A stretch of DNA of 19,886 nucleotides from Candidatus Hydrogenedentes bacterium UBA2224 (GCA_002348185.1 DDYW01000024.1:1-19886), one strand, 5' to 3'. Positions 1-7,965 are shown, numbered from the stretch's first letter. Notes: generated by a model from the sequence alone, not told the origin. Program-made: numbers and translations.

Positions 1-487
1 ACATTATCACTGTGGTTTGACAGTGTTTCCAATGAATGCAGGATTTCGAAATCCGGGCCTTTCCCGCTTTGCGAGTCTCATGACGGCGCAAGAATCGCAT
101 GAAACCAGAGGAAAAGAACGGAAAAACGCGAATCGGGCACCTCCCCTTATGCCCCAACGACACATGGCGCTTACGGTCCCGGCATTCTGACGGGGCGTCA
201 TTTTTTCGACTTCCCGAAGATCACGGGGCGTCCGGCTTACGCCGCGGGCCCTTCGCGTTCTACAACCCTTTGGGGAAAGTGCACCTGGAGCCGTCCGGGC
301 TCACCCTCGACGAGGACTGCCCGGCCTGTGGGTGAGTGACCGGCGCCCTGGCTGGCCGGTCTCAAAAGTACCATGCCGAGCGGATACTTGGCGATCCCTT
401 CGCGCGGGGCCGCTCAAAAGTAAGAATTCTGTGGTTTTCGCGTTAGGTTGACTCCGGTTTTCCGTGTGTGCCGGGGCGACAGGCGGG
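1..487. other. non-coding left edge
   Basis: I find no convincing gene here. The small open frames (for example 99-335 plus, 78 codons) have no ribosome-binding site, no recognisable domain and an arginine/proline-rich composition typical of chance frames in GC-rich DNA. The stretch lies downstream of the minus-strand ABC ATPase that ends at 488. It contains a 6-bp inverted repeat (338-343 with 356-361, 12-base loop) and a 10-bp direct repeat, CTCAAAAGTA, at 361-370 and 413-422. No clear intrinsic terminator with a T-run is visible. Confidence 0.6.
361..422. repeat. direct repeat CTCAAAAGTA, two copies
   Basis: The 10-mer CTCAAAAGTA occurs at 361-370 and again at 413-422, each preceded by a GGCCG-containing stretch. 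The copies are 52 bp apart. Two copies of a 10-mer so close together in GC-rich non-coding DNA are unlikely by chance, but no function can be assigned. Confidence 0.5.
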
Positions 488-1144
488 CTATACGAGCCGG
501 CCTTCGCAGAGCTCGAAGGTGACATCCGGCCGGATACTGTCAACGGACTGATGGCTTACGAGCAGCACTGTGGCCCCGCGTGTTCGCGCGCGGTCCAGAT
601 GCGCCAGCACGGTGTCCGCGCTGGCGGGATCCAGGTTTCCGGTGGGTTCGTCGGCCAGCACCACCGCGGGATGGGTGAGGAGGGCCCTCGCCAGCGCGCA
701 GCGCTGCCGCTCGCCGGCCGACATTTCATCGGGGTAGTGGCTTGCGCGGGATTCCAGACCCAGTTCCAACAACAACTCGCGGGCGCGTTCGACCGCGTTG
801 CCGGTCTTTGCCGGCGCGAGGGTGGGCAGGAGGATGTTTTCGAGCGCGGTCAGGTAGGGCACGAGGTGGAAGAGTTGGAACACGACCGCGACGTCGCGGG
901 CCCGCAGCGCGGCCCGTTCACGAAGCGACAGCCCGTCGAGGCAGGTTCCGGCCACGCGAATGCTTCCCCGCGACGCGTGGGTGAGTCCCGCCGCCAGATT
1001 GATCAGGGTGGTCTTGCCGCTGCCGGAAGGCCCGCGCACCAGCGCCAACTGCCCCCGCTCGACCCGGAACGTGATGTCCTCGAGAGCGCGCACAACAGCA
1101 TTGTCTTTCCGAAACTGTTTCGATACGCCGTCAAACTGAATCAT
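488..1144 (-). CDS. ABC transporter ATP-binding protein (LolD/MacB type)
   Basis: 218 residues, the usual length for the LolD/FtsE/MacB ATPase class that powers FtsX-type permeases in lipoprotein release, mechanotransmission or efflux. Visible motifs are Walker A GPSGSGKT (38-45), Q-loop glutamine Q90, signature MSAGE (141-145, in place of LSGGQ), Walker B VVLADE (161-166) followed by PTGNLD, and switch histidine H198. The ATG overlaps the TGA of the upstream permease in an ATGA junction (1141-1144), so translation is probably coupled. The frame stays open upstream into the permease, but homology begins only at this methionine. The cytoplasmic ATPase presumably works with the adjacent permease. 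The substrate cannot be told from sequence. Confidence 0.93.
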   Translation of the reverse strand: MIQFDGVSKQFRKDNAVVRALEDITFRVERGQLALVRGPSGSGKTTLINLAAGLTHASRGSIRVAGTCLDGLSLRERAALRARDVAVVFQLFHLVPYLTALENILLPTLAPAKTGNAVERARELLLELGLESRASHYPDEMSAGERQRCALARALLTHPAVVLADEPTGNLDPASADTVLAHLDRARTRGATVLLVSHQSVDSIRPDVTFELCEGRLV

Positions 1145-2295
1145 GCCGCCGCCTCCCGCAGTACGTCCACCGGGTCCTGAAGCAGCCCCGCCACGATGGG
1201 CGGCAGGCCGAACAGCACCGCCACCAGCGGCGTCGCGCCTGCGATGAGGACAAGTGAGCCGATGTCCGGTAGCAGCACGCGCTCGGTCACGACAAGGGCC
1301 GGCGCCAGCACGTAGCCCAGCACACAGCCCGCCACGCCGCCCGCGAGACTGTACAGGGCAATCTTCGCGATGAAAAGTCCCGCAATCCGGCCCCCGCGAA
1401 TGCCCAGCGCGCGGAACACCCCGATTTCCGAACGCCGGTTGCGCACGTTCAGGTAGGTCAGCCCCCAGATGGCCGTCGCCGCGACCGCAATCACAATCGC
1501 TACCGTCGCCAGCTGCAGCCGGTACACCATCCCGCGCTGTTCGTGGCGGGCCAGGAGGATGTCCCGGTAGGGCTGCACGCCGACATCCGGGAGCACCGCG
1601 CGGATGCTCTGTTCCAGCGCGTTCAGGATGTCCTTGGTGTCGACGGGACACAGGCAGGCGAGGGCGTCAATGGCGTTGACGCGGCCATTCACCCCGAGCA
1701 ACGCCTGCACGTCGCCCAGATGCGCGAACACGCGGATGTCTTCCGGAATGGCGCCCTTGGGTTCGATGATCTCAGCAACCTCAAACGGCGTGCCGAGAAT
1801 GGTCATCTGGCTGCCGGGCCTCAGGTCAAGGGCCTTCGCGGCCGCCGCTCCGGCCAGGACCTTCCCCGGCGGGACGTCGTACGCGGTGGGCATGGGTTTG
1901 CGGAAGGCGTTCATCTGAGACGCTTCCGGACGGAGCCCGGTCAGGACGATCGTCTTGCCCTCGACCTGGATCGTCTTCTGATACTTGCCGACAAAATGCT
2001 GGGCCAGCACAGTGCTTGCCGCCAGTTGGTCCACGTAAGTCTCCGGCATATCCGGGCCGTCAAAATTGAGCGCCTGATACTGGGCCAGATCAGCGCCCGG
2101 CGGCGTGAGCAGGAGATTGAAGCCCATGTCCTTCATCTGGACGCGGGTGGCGTCGACGGAGCTTCGGCCCACGGCAATCATGATCGCCAGCAGGCTCGTA
2201 GCCAGCACGACGATGCAGAAACAGAGCAGGGTGCTCCACTTCGAACGCTGGATCTCGCGCCCGATCATGCGGCGCATTGTCAGGTTACGGTGCAT
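1141..2295 (-). CDS. FtsX/MacB-type ABC transporter permease
   Basis: 384 residues. The layout is that of the four-helix FtsX/MacB/LolC family: one membrane helix near the N-terminus (about 21-43), a large extracytoplasmic domain (about 45-255), then three helices (about 261-283, 307-330, 346-366). The cytoplasmic loop after helix 2 carries the family motif RRSEIGVFRALG (from about 287), and the C-terminus ends in DPVDVLRE, which resembles the ATPase-coupling tail. The start was placed at 2295 because GGAGG (2299-2303) lies just upstream; the extra 16 codons available upstream are not family-like. A second ATG at 2277 is possible. It is first gene of a two-gene unit with the ATPase that overlaps its stop. 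MacB-like export or LolCE-like lipoprotein release are both possible. Confidence 0.9.
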   Translation of the reverse strand: MHRNLTMRRMIGREIQRSKWSTLLCFCIVVLATSLLAIMIAVGRSSVDATRVQMKDMGFNLLLTPPGADLAQYQALNFDGPDMPETYVDQLAASTVLAQHFVGKYQKTIQVEGKTIVLTGLRPEASQMNAFRKPMPTAYDVPPGKVLAGAAAAKALDLRPGSQMTILGTPFEVAEIIEPKGAIPEDIRVFAHLGDVQALLGVNGRVNAIDALACLCPVDTKDILNALEQSIRAVLPDVGVQPYRDILLARHEQRGMVYRLQLATVAIVIAVAATAIWGLTYLNVRNRRSEIGVFRALGIRGGRIAGLFIAKIALYSLAGGVAGCVLGYVLAPALVVTERVLLPDIGSLVLIAGATPLVAVLFGLPPIVAGLLQDPVDVLREAAA

Positions 2296-2317
2296 GCTTC
2301 CTCCGTCAACGTGTAGC

Positions 2318-2334
2318 GCAGGCGCCTCGCCTGC
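2318..2334. repeat. intergenic palindrome, 7-bp stem, 3-nt loop
   Basis: GCAGGCG and CGCCTGC form a perfect 7-bp inverted repeat around the loop CCT. It lies in the 103-bp gap between the permease and the CBM9 protein, 16 bp beyond the permease's ribosome-binding site. The preceding octamer GTGTAGCG (2311-2318) recurs in inverse orientation at 9371-9378. It has no T-run, so it is not a standard terminator. It resembles a REP-like dispersed palindrome. Confidence 0.5.
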
Positions 2335-2398
2335 ATGCTCCACCCTGGTGTGGGGCCCGCAGCTCGGGGATGCCAGCGCGGCGCATGCCGCTACGCCA

Positions 2399-4192
2399 TC
2401 ATTTGAAGGTGAACGTCCCGAAATGCTCGGGTTCGAGGAAATGATAAACGGTTTGCGACCATAAGGTCCATTCGCGCTCCGTGTACCGCTCCCGGCAGAG
2501 GTTGATCCGGATCCGGCTGCCGGCTTCAGGCGCCGCCATGTTCAGGGCTTTCCACGGAATGGCGATCTCCACAGTCCAGAAGTCCGGTCCCCGCTGCGCA
2601 CCGTGCTGCCATTCCGGATTGTACTCGGTCTGGACCACGTCTACATGCAGTCCGTCCCACACCGCATTGGCCGGGTTGATGGCGAAGTGGTAAAACGCGG
2701 CCGATTCCTCACTGGGCTTGACAAACACCTCGACCACGTCGCCGGTGAACACATAATCGTCGCGTTTTTCGCCCACAAGCTGCAGTTCGGCGGCCTTGGG
2801 CTCTTCGCACCGGAACGCGATGTACAGGTGTTCGTCGTCATAGGCGGCCCAGGTCGCTGTTTGCGCCGACACGGTCTCCTGCGCCGCTTTCATCGGCACG
2901 AAGGGTTCAAGCGCCTCGGTTTTGCGCCAGAGTTCGTCATCGAGCTCACCGTCGATCTTCGGACTGGATACCCCGCGCCCGGGGCGCGTGATCTCCGCGG
3001 TCCGGATGGCCAGGTCCCCCGTGACGGCGTCCTGTTCTCGTTTCTGGGCCGTCTCGATGATGGGGGCCAGGTCGATGTCGAGGCTCTGCGCGTTGGCGAG
3101 CTTGCGCCGTGCCGAGAGGATCGCTTCCTCGCACCCCTCCGGCACATTCTGATCTTCCCACCAGTTCATGCGTTCGCTGTAGCACCACACATACTTGTCG
3201 CTCGTGTAGAGCGCCCAGTACACATTGTGTTCGAACCACTGGGCCTGCTGCTCCGGCGTCATGAAATGTCCCAGCACTTTCTGTTCGCGCAGCCCGAAAT
3301 ATTGATCCACGTACAGGGCCTGCCCAACGCGAACCTTATGGCGGTACTGGTCACGGAATTCTTCGGGGATGAGGTACAAGCCCCGCTGGGTGATCTGTTG
3401 GTACTTTTCGAAGTACTGCTGCCGGTCTTTGTAGTAGTACGCTCCCTCGTTGCCGTCAATGATGCGCGTACCCGCCTGCGACCCCTCGAGCATCCCCTCG
3501 AGAAAGGCCGGCAGCAGCGCGTAATGCTCTTTCGACAACTTCTCCTGCCGGAATCCGGGGTCCATCGGCACGCACAGGTTGGCAAAATAGCTCAACTGGA
3601 AAAACGTCAGGATCTGCGGCTCCGGCAACTCCGCCTCGACCGCACGCATGAATTCAGCGCCCCGCTGCCGCACCTGGGCCTGATACTCCGCAAATGACTT
3701 CGTGTCGTGATGCGCCGTCTTCGCATATTCCCAGGGATTCTCCCCATACGGTTCGGCGTCAAAACAGATCCCCACGCACCCGGCCAAGCGGGCCGCGCGC
3801 GCTACCAGACGAATATTGTTTACAATCTGCTCCCACTGCGAATCGCTGAACCAGTCCTGCTCCGAAGCCGCTAACATGATCACGAAATTGTCTGTAAACC
3901 GGTCCCATTTAATGCGTTCGGCGTTTTCGTAGTCCTTCTTGAAGCGCGTCTCGTCCCACGGTTCCGGCATGAGCACGTTGGTGCCGCCCTCGAGGCGAAA
4001 CACGATCCCGTCAAAGGGGCGCTGCTCCATCTTGCCGATGTTCTTGCGCACCTGTTCCGTGGTGGGCACGTCCCAGCCGTATTCAATCAGCCGTTTGCCC
4101 AACGGCAGGGGAACCTCGTTGGGTTTTGCCCACACGGGGATGGCCAGTAGGACTATGGAGGCCAAAACCAAAAGGCATGCACGTGTTTTCAT
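2399..4192 (-). CDS. secreted protein with C-terminal CBM9-like domain
   Basis: 597 residues. A signal peptide is evident: MKTR, a hydrophobic core to about residue 20, and a likely cut after VWA (20-22). Residues of about 30-370 form a module I cannot name. It has alternating strands and helices and reads like a TIM-barrel hydrolase; DGIVFRLEGG (61-70), GICFDAEPYG (141-150) and YVWCYSERMNWW (334-345) are candidate active-site strands, with D145/E147 as possible acids. Residues of about 411-597 match the CBM9/DOMON-like fold, with the opening PKIDGELDDELW (411-422), then an AYDDEHLYIAF strand (450-460), GDVVEVFV (484-491) and FWTVEIAIPWKAL (538-550). The ATG is preceded by AAGGAAGGGG about 8 bases upstream. 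The gene diverges from the UroD-family gene. Likely role: extracytoplasmic carbohydrate binding or cleavage. The domain call is firm for the C-terminus and only inferred for the N-terminus. Confidence 0.88.
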   Translation of the reverse strand: MKTRACLLVLASIVLLAIPVWAKPNEVPLPLGKRLIEYGWDVPTTEQVRKNIGKMEQRPFDGIVFRLEGGTNVLMPEPWDETRFKKDYENAERIKWDRFTDNFVIMLAASEQDWFSDSQWEQIVNNIRLVARAARLAGCVGICFDAEPYGENPWEYAKTAHHDTKSFAEYQAQVRQRGAEFMRAVEAELPEPQILTFFQLSYFANLCVPMDPGFRQEKLSKEHYALLPAFLEGMLEGSQAGTRIIDGNEGAYYYKDRQQYFEKYQQITQRGLYLIPEEFRDQYRHKVRVGQALYVDQYFGLREQKVLGHFMTPEQQAQWFEHNVYWALYTSDKYVWCYSERMNWWEDQNVPEGCEEAILSARRKLANAQSLDIDLAPIIETAQKREQDAVTGDLAIRTAEITRPGRGVSSPKIDGELDDELWRKTEALEPFVPMKAAQETVSAQTATWAAYDDEHLYIAFRCEEPKAAELQLVGEKRDDYVFTGDVVEVFVKPSEESAAFYHFAINPANAVWDGLHVDVVQTEYNPEWQHGAQRGPDFWTVEIAIPWKALNMAAPEAGSRIRINLCRERYTEREWTLWSQTVYHFLEPEHFGTFTFK

Positions 4193-4294
4193 GGAATCGC
4201 CCCTTCCTTGTACCGCCTGTCCGGTTTCCCCAGCCTGCCGCTCTATGGTACGTGTTGACCCCGAGCAAGCACAACCAAGCTATCATGTCTATAT

Positions 4295-4311
4295 CCAAAC
4301 CGCGGGTTTGG
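4295..4311. repeat. perfect palindrome in divergent intergenic region
   Basis: CCAAACC and GGTTTGG flank the 3-base centre GCG. It sits in the 255-bp space between two divergent genes, a usual position for an operator. A second smaller dyad, CCCGC-CTG-GCGGG, is at 4379-4391. No regulator gene lies nearby, so a function as operator is only inferred. Confidence 0.45.
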
Positions 4312-4350
4312 TTCCCTGTCCGGCACGGAAGCCGCCCGCGCCGGGTTTTG

Positions 4351-4379
4351 TTGCGATGTTCCCAGACCTGTGGTATATC
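4351..4379 (+). promoter_or_regulatory. possible sigma70 promoter of UroD-family gene
   Basis: TTGCGA (4351-4356) and TATATC (4374-4379) are separated by 17 bp and each match the consensus at 4 of 6 positions. The start codon lies about 70 bases downstream with its own ribosome-binding site. The dyad at 4379-4391 would overlap the transcription start, which would suit a repressor site. Confidence 0.35.
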
Positions 4380-4447
4380 CCGCCTGGCGGGTAGCCTCTC
4401 GGCATGCCGCGATTCTTGGGCGTTTCGATAAGGGGAGTCAGCGTACC

Positions 4448-5605
4448 ATGACCTCGCGCGATCGGATCTTGACGGCGATGGCCCACCGCGAACCCGATCG
4501 GGTGCCCCTCGACCTTGCCGGTACCCATGTCACCGGCATGGCCAGAAGCGCGTACGACACGTTGCGCACGTATCTGGGCCTGCCCGGCGAAGCGCCGCAG
4601 TGGCAGGATGTGATACAGCAGACCGTCATCCCCTCGGACGAGATTCTGGACCGGCTCGGCGTGGACACGCGCGGCCTGTTTCCCCTGACAAGCCACAATT
4701 GGGACGTCTTCGACAAACTCGAGGACGGGGGAGAGGTCTGGGTCTATCGCGACGAGTGGGGCATGACGCAGCATTTCCCGAAGACAAACGGCCTGTGGTT
4801 CAGCATTGTGAAACATCCGCTCGCGGAATTGCCGCCGGAACCCCCAACGGTCGCGGCTTACCCGTGGCCGGACGCCGCGGACCCGCTTCGCGTACGCGGC
4901 CTGCGCGACCGCGCGGCCGGTTTCCGTCGACAGGGAAAGGCGGTCATGCTCAAAGGCCTGTGCGCGGGCATTTTCGAGATGAGCCAGCGGCTGCGCGGCA
5001 TGGAAAACGCCATGATGGACCCTCTCCTGTATCCCGCGTTTGCGGATTGCCTGTACGGTAAACTCGCGGACCTCAAAATCGCGTTCTGGGAGATGGCGCT
5101 GCGCGCGTTGGGACCGGAGGTCGATATCGTGGTTGAGAACGACGACTACGGCACGCAGCAATCCCAGCTCATTTCATTCGAACAGTATTCGTCGACCATC
5201 CGGCCTCACCTGGAACGGGTTTTGGCGGCCATCAAGCGCTGTGCTCCGCATGCGCGGCTCTTTCTTCATTCCTGCGGCAATGTGCGGCCCTATCTGCCGG
5301 GGTTTATCGAGGCCGGCGTCGACATCCTCAATCCGGTGCATGTGACCGCGGCGGGCATGGAACCCCGCGCCCTCAAGCGCGATTTCGGGGATGCGATCAC
5401 GTTCTGGGGAGGGGGTGTCGATACTCAGCATATTCTGCCCCACGGCACGCCACAGGCGGTGAAAGACGACGTCAAGCGCAACGTCGAAGCCCTGGCGCCG
5501 GGCGGGGGCTACGTGTTCAACACCATCCACAACATCCAGGGCGACGTGTCTCCCGAGAACATTGTCGCCCTGTACGAAGCACTCGAAGAATGCGGCGTGT
5601 ATTGA
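4448..5605 (+). CDS. uroporphyrinogen decarboxylase-family protein (MtaA/CmuA-like)
   Basis: 385 residues. It opens with SRDRILTAMAHREPDRVPLD, the standard beginning of the UroD/MtaA superfamily. It carries the zinc-site motif HSCGN (274-278, H274 and C276) found in corrinoid-dependent methyltransferases, and ends with the conserved GGGYVFNTIHNIQGDVSPENI block. True uroporphyrinogen decarboxylase lacks the H-x-C motif, so heme synthesis is unlikely. The family includes methyltransferases that move methyl groups between methoxylated or methylated substrates, a corrinoid protein and a thiol or folate. No corrinoid protein or MtaB-like partner is in the window, so the substrate is unknown. The start was set at 4448 because AGGGGAG (4431-4437) lies ten bases upstream; the 26 additional codons upstream are not family-like. 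Confidence 0.9.
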   Translation: MTSRDRILTAMAHREPDRVPLDLAGTHVTGMARSAYDTLRTYLGLPGEAPQWQDVIQQTVIPSDEILDRLGVDTRGLFPLTSHNWDVFDKLEDGGEVWVYRDEWGMTQHFPKTNGLWFSIVKHPLAELPPEPPTVAAYPWPDAADPLRVRGLRDRAAGFRRQGKAVMLKGLCAGIFEMSQRLRGMENAMMDPLLYPAFADCLYGKLADLKIAFWEMALRALGPEVDIVVENDDYGTQQSQLISFEQYSSTIRPHLERVLAAIKRCAPHARLFLHSCGNVRPYLPGFIEAGVDILNPVHVTAAGMEPRALKRDFGDAITFWGGGVDTQHILPHGTPQAVKDDVKRNVEALAPGGGYVFNTIHNIQGDVSPENIVALYEALEECGVY

Positions 5606-5773
5606 TGAGACCGAGACTCCGCTCCACATCGCGCGGAGCGCCCGACCCTGTGCACGGGGACCTGCCGCGCTTGTTTTCTCCGCTCGCCGGACGATGGCAA
5701 TCGGTCCAGCATACCTGCTACGGCTCTCGTGCGTTGTAGTACCCGGTGCCCGGATCACCTCGCCGGTGGCGTG

Positions 5774-5809
5774 GGGGACCCTATGGACGTTATGGACCCC
5801 ATGGACGTG
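5774..5809 (+). repeat. 9-bp tandem array, ATGGACNNN x4
   Basis: Units start at 5774, 5783, 5792 and 5801. The first is GGGGACCCT; the next three each begin with ATGGAC, followed by a variable triplet (GTT, CCC, GTG). The period is exactly nine bases. The variable triplet next to an invariant hexamer is unlike simple slippage repeats, where whole units are copied. Confidence 0.7.
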
Positions 5810-5872
5810 CTGGCCTGAACGATTGTGAAGGGATTCGAGATCCGGATGACCGCCCGGCCCGCGTTGTCACTT

Positions 5873-5915
5873 TTCCCATGCTTCCCATGTTTCCCATGCT
5901 TCCCATTCGATGGGA
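5873..5915 (-). repeat. 9-bp tandem array, TTCCCATGY x4, with end hairpin
   Basis: Units TTCCCATGC, TTCCCATGT, TTCCCATGC and TTCCCATTC begin at 5873, 5882, 5891 and 5900. On the opposite strand the core reads CATGGGAA, so it shares the ATGG core of the ATGGAC array in inverse orientation. The last unit is part of a perfect hairpin, TCCCAT-TCG-ATGGGA (5901-5915). Confidence 0.7.
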
Positions 5916-5927
5916 CCACGCGGCCCC

Positions 5928-5945
5928 GTCCATCCCGTCCACGAT
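5928..5945 (-). repeat. 9-bp repeat pair GTCCAYNNN
   Basis: GTCCAT (5928-5933) and GTCCAC (5937-5942) are nine bases apart. They are the reverse complement of RTGGAC, so the ATGGAC unit of the first array reappears here on the other strand. Confidence 0.55.
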
Positions 5946-6044
5946 GCCGACTGCGCTACGCTAGACCCCGGGCACGCAATCATTCCGCTGGCCTCCTTTC
6001 AGCGGCGGGCGATTCAGGTCGTGCTTATCCGGATTCCCTCGGGT

Positions 6045-6073
6045 TTGGGATGCGGTCGCGCGATCTGGTACCC
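6045..6073 (+). promoter_or_regulatory. weak candidate recQ promoter
   Basis: TTGGGA (6045-6050) and TACCCT (6068-6073) are 17 bp apart. A start about seven bases later would give recQ a very short or absent leader. That would fit the lack of any Shine-Dalgarno sequence before its ATG at 6085. The -10 match is poor (3 of 6). Confidence 0.22.
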
Positions 6074-6084
6074 TGAAACCCCCT

Positions 6085-7965
6085 ATGAAGCGCATACAAT
6101 CCATACTCCGTGAATACTGGGGATTCGAGACCTTCCGTCCGTTTCAACGCGAAGCCGTCGAAGCCATTCTGAGCGGGCGGGACTCGCTGGTGGTGCTGCC
6201 GACGGGCGGGGGCAAGTCCCTGTGTTATCAGGCGCCGGCCCTGGCCCTGGACCGGCTGGCGATCGTCGTGTCCCCTCTGATTTCCCTGATGAAGGATCAG
6301 GTCGACGCCCTGCGCCAGCGAGGCATTCCGGCCCATTGCGTGAACAGCGCCCAGTCCCCCGAAGAACAACGGAAGGTCTTGTCGGACCTCGCTTCCGGAC
6401 GGATACGGTTGCTCTACGTCGTGCCGGAACGGCTCACGCAGGCCCATTTTCTCGAGTTGCTTCATGCGCGGGGGCCCGCCTATTTCGTGGTCGACGAGGC
6501 CCACTGCATCAGCATGTGGGGCCATGATTTCCGGCCCAGCTACCGCGCCTTGCGCTGCCTTCGGGAGCAGTTTCCCCAGGCGCGCATTCATGCCTATACC
6601 GCCACGGCCACCCTGCGCGTGCAGGACGATATCGTCCGTTCTCTCTGCCTCGAAGAGCCCCGGGTGCTGACCGGCTCTTTTGATCGGCCCAATCTGACGT
6701 ACCGGTTTGTGCCGCGCACCAACCTTCACGAGCAGCTCCGGGTCATTGCGGCCAGGCATCGCGGCCAGTCAGGGATCCTCTATTGCATCCGGCGGACGGA
6801 TGTCGAACAGCTCGCGGCGTTTCTGAAACGCGCGGGATACACGGCCTTGCCCTATCACGCGGGCCTGGCTGCCGACGTGCGCAGACGCAACCAGGAACGC
6901 TTTCTTCGCGAGGACGCCGCAATCGTGGTCGCCACGGTCGCGTTCGGCATGGGCATCGATAAGCCGGACGTGCGGTTTGTGGTTCACGCCGCCATGCCCC
7001 AGTCCCTCGAACATTACCAGCAGGAGAGCGGACGCGCCGGACGCGACGGCCTTCCCGCCGACTGTTATCTGCTCCACGGCGAGGCCGACCGCGAGATCTG
7101 GTGCGCCATCCAGGGCGACCAGGAGCCCGCGCTCCGCGAGATCAGCGATGCGAAGCTCGATGCAATGGCGGCCGCATGCGGCGGCGGCATCTGTCGGAGG
7201 CGAGCCATCCTCGATTACTTCGGCGAACGCTATCCTGCCAAACGGTGCGGCGCCTGCGACATCTGCCTGGATCGTGCCGGGGATGCCGCGCCGGAGCCCG
7301 GCCCGGATGCCGTTCTGGCGCTCCTGGGCGCGATCGAAACGCCCACGCCGCCGCTGGCGGACGACACCGGCGACTGGGACGAAGCCCTGTTCGAGAAGCT
7401 CCGCCGCATCCGCCGGGATGAGGCCCGGAACCGCGCTCTGCCCGCGTACCGCATCTTTGGCGACGCGACGCTTCATGACATGGTTCGCAGGAAGCCCGTC
7501 GACAAGGCCGCGTTCGCGCGCGTCGAAGGTGTCGGGAAACAGAAATGCCGTGACTATTGGCGGGTATTCTGCACGGCCATCCGCGAACATCTCCACGACG
7601 CCGGTCTCGCGCTGCCGGAAGGCCCGAAGGGCCGTTCCGTTCCGGCGGGCAGGACGTCATCTCCGGATATCCAGCCGGCCGGCGCCACGGCGCGCGCGCT
7701 GTTCGAACAGGACACCTCTCTCGAAGACGTGTGCCGCCAGCTCGGGCGCAGCGAACGGTGGGTGGTCGGCGAACTTGAGGACTTTTTGCGCGATACCGGC
7801 CGTGTGACGCCCTATCCCTGGGTCGATGACGAGACGTTTGCGCGCGTACGGGAAGCCGCCGGACAGGTCATTGGCACACGGGTCAAATCCATCCGGCAAT
7901 ACGCGGGCGACGACCTCGGCGAAACCGACATCCGCCTGTGTCTGGCCTGTCTACGCACTGCGTGA
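6085..7965 (+). CDS. recQ: ATP-dependent DNA helicase RecQ
   Basis: 626 residues. This 3'-5' SF2 helicase unwinds recombination and replication intermediates. Motifs in order: Walker A TGGGKS (40-45), DEAH box (137-140) followed by CISMWGHDFR, TATAT (172-176), and motif VI QESGRAGRDG (313-322). The zinc site is C370, C388, C391 and C394, with the usual RRRAILDYFG helix. Only about 37 residues separate C394 from an HRDC domain (about 431-503, LFEKLRRIRRDEA through VEGVGKQKCRDYW), so there is no space for the RQC winged-helix domain of E. coli RecQ. The C-terminus (about 533-626) looks like the HTH_40-type tail of some RecQ proteins. No ribosome-binding site is visible, but residues 1-20 (GFETFRPFQ) match the family start. 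It converges with the aminotransferase gene with only 16 bp between stops. Confidence 0.95.
   Translation: MKRIQSILREYWGFETFRPFQREAVEAILSGRDSLVVLPTGGGKSLCYQAPALALDRLAIVVSPLISLMKDQVDALRQRGIPAHCVNSAQSPEEQRKVLSDLASGRIRLLYVVPERLTQAHFLELLHARGPAYFVVDEAHCISMWGHDFRPSYRALRCLREQFPQARIHAYTATATLRVQDDIVRSLCLEEPRVLTGSFDRPNLTYRFVPRTNLHEQLRVIAARHRGQSGILYCIRRTDVEQLAAFLKRAGYTALPYHAGLAADVRRRNQERFLREDAAIVVATVAFGMGIDKPDVRFVVHAAMPQSLEHYQQESGRAGRDGLPADCYLLHGEADREIWCAIQGDQEPALREISDAKLDAMAAACGGGICRRRAILDYFGERYPAKRCGACDICLDRAGDAAPEPGPDAVLALLGAIETPTPPLADDTGDWDEALFEKLRRIRRDEARNRALPAYRIFGDATLHDMVRRKPVDKAAFARVEGVGKQKCRDYWRVFCTAIREHLHDAGLALPEGPKGRSVPAGRTSSPDIQPAGATARALFEQDTSLEDVCRQLGRSERWVVGELEDFLRDTGRVTPYPWVDDETFARVREAAGQVIGTRVKSIRQYAGDDLGETDIRLCLACLRTA

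Larger units (their letters stand above)
5606..6084. other. 480-bp non-coding region with phased repeats
   Basis: No gene is supported here. The short frames show repetitive translations (LWTLWTPWTCW, FPMLPMFPMLP) that come from the repeats, not from protein selection. A 6-bp inverted repeat with a 9-base loop (5620-5625 with 5635-5640) lies just after the UroD-family stop. It has no T-run, so it is a weak terminator candidate. The middle holds three short arrays with a strict 9-bp period. The last 40 bases contain a possible recQ promoter. Confidence 0.65.

Noticed and set aside
99..335. 78-codon plus-strand frame ending in CPACG
   Set aside because: No ribosome-binding site, no family resemblance and chance-like composition; the terminal CxxC-like ending alone is not support.
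2603..3697. 364-codon plus-strand frame
   Set aside because: Antisense to the CBM9-like protein gene, whose signal peptide and domain motifs fix the coding strand.
4448..5605. heme biosynthetic hemE
   Set aside because: The H-x-C zinc motif HSCGN and the family-specific start point to the MtaA/CmuA-like branch, not to true uroporphyrinogen decarboxylase.
5620..5640. intrinsic terminator after the UroD-family gene
   Set aside because: The inverted repeat is only 6 bp with a 9-base loop and no T-run follows.
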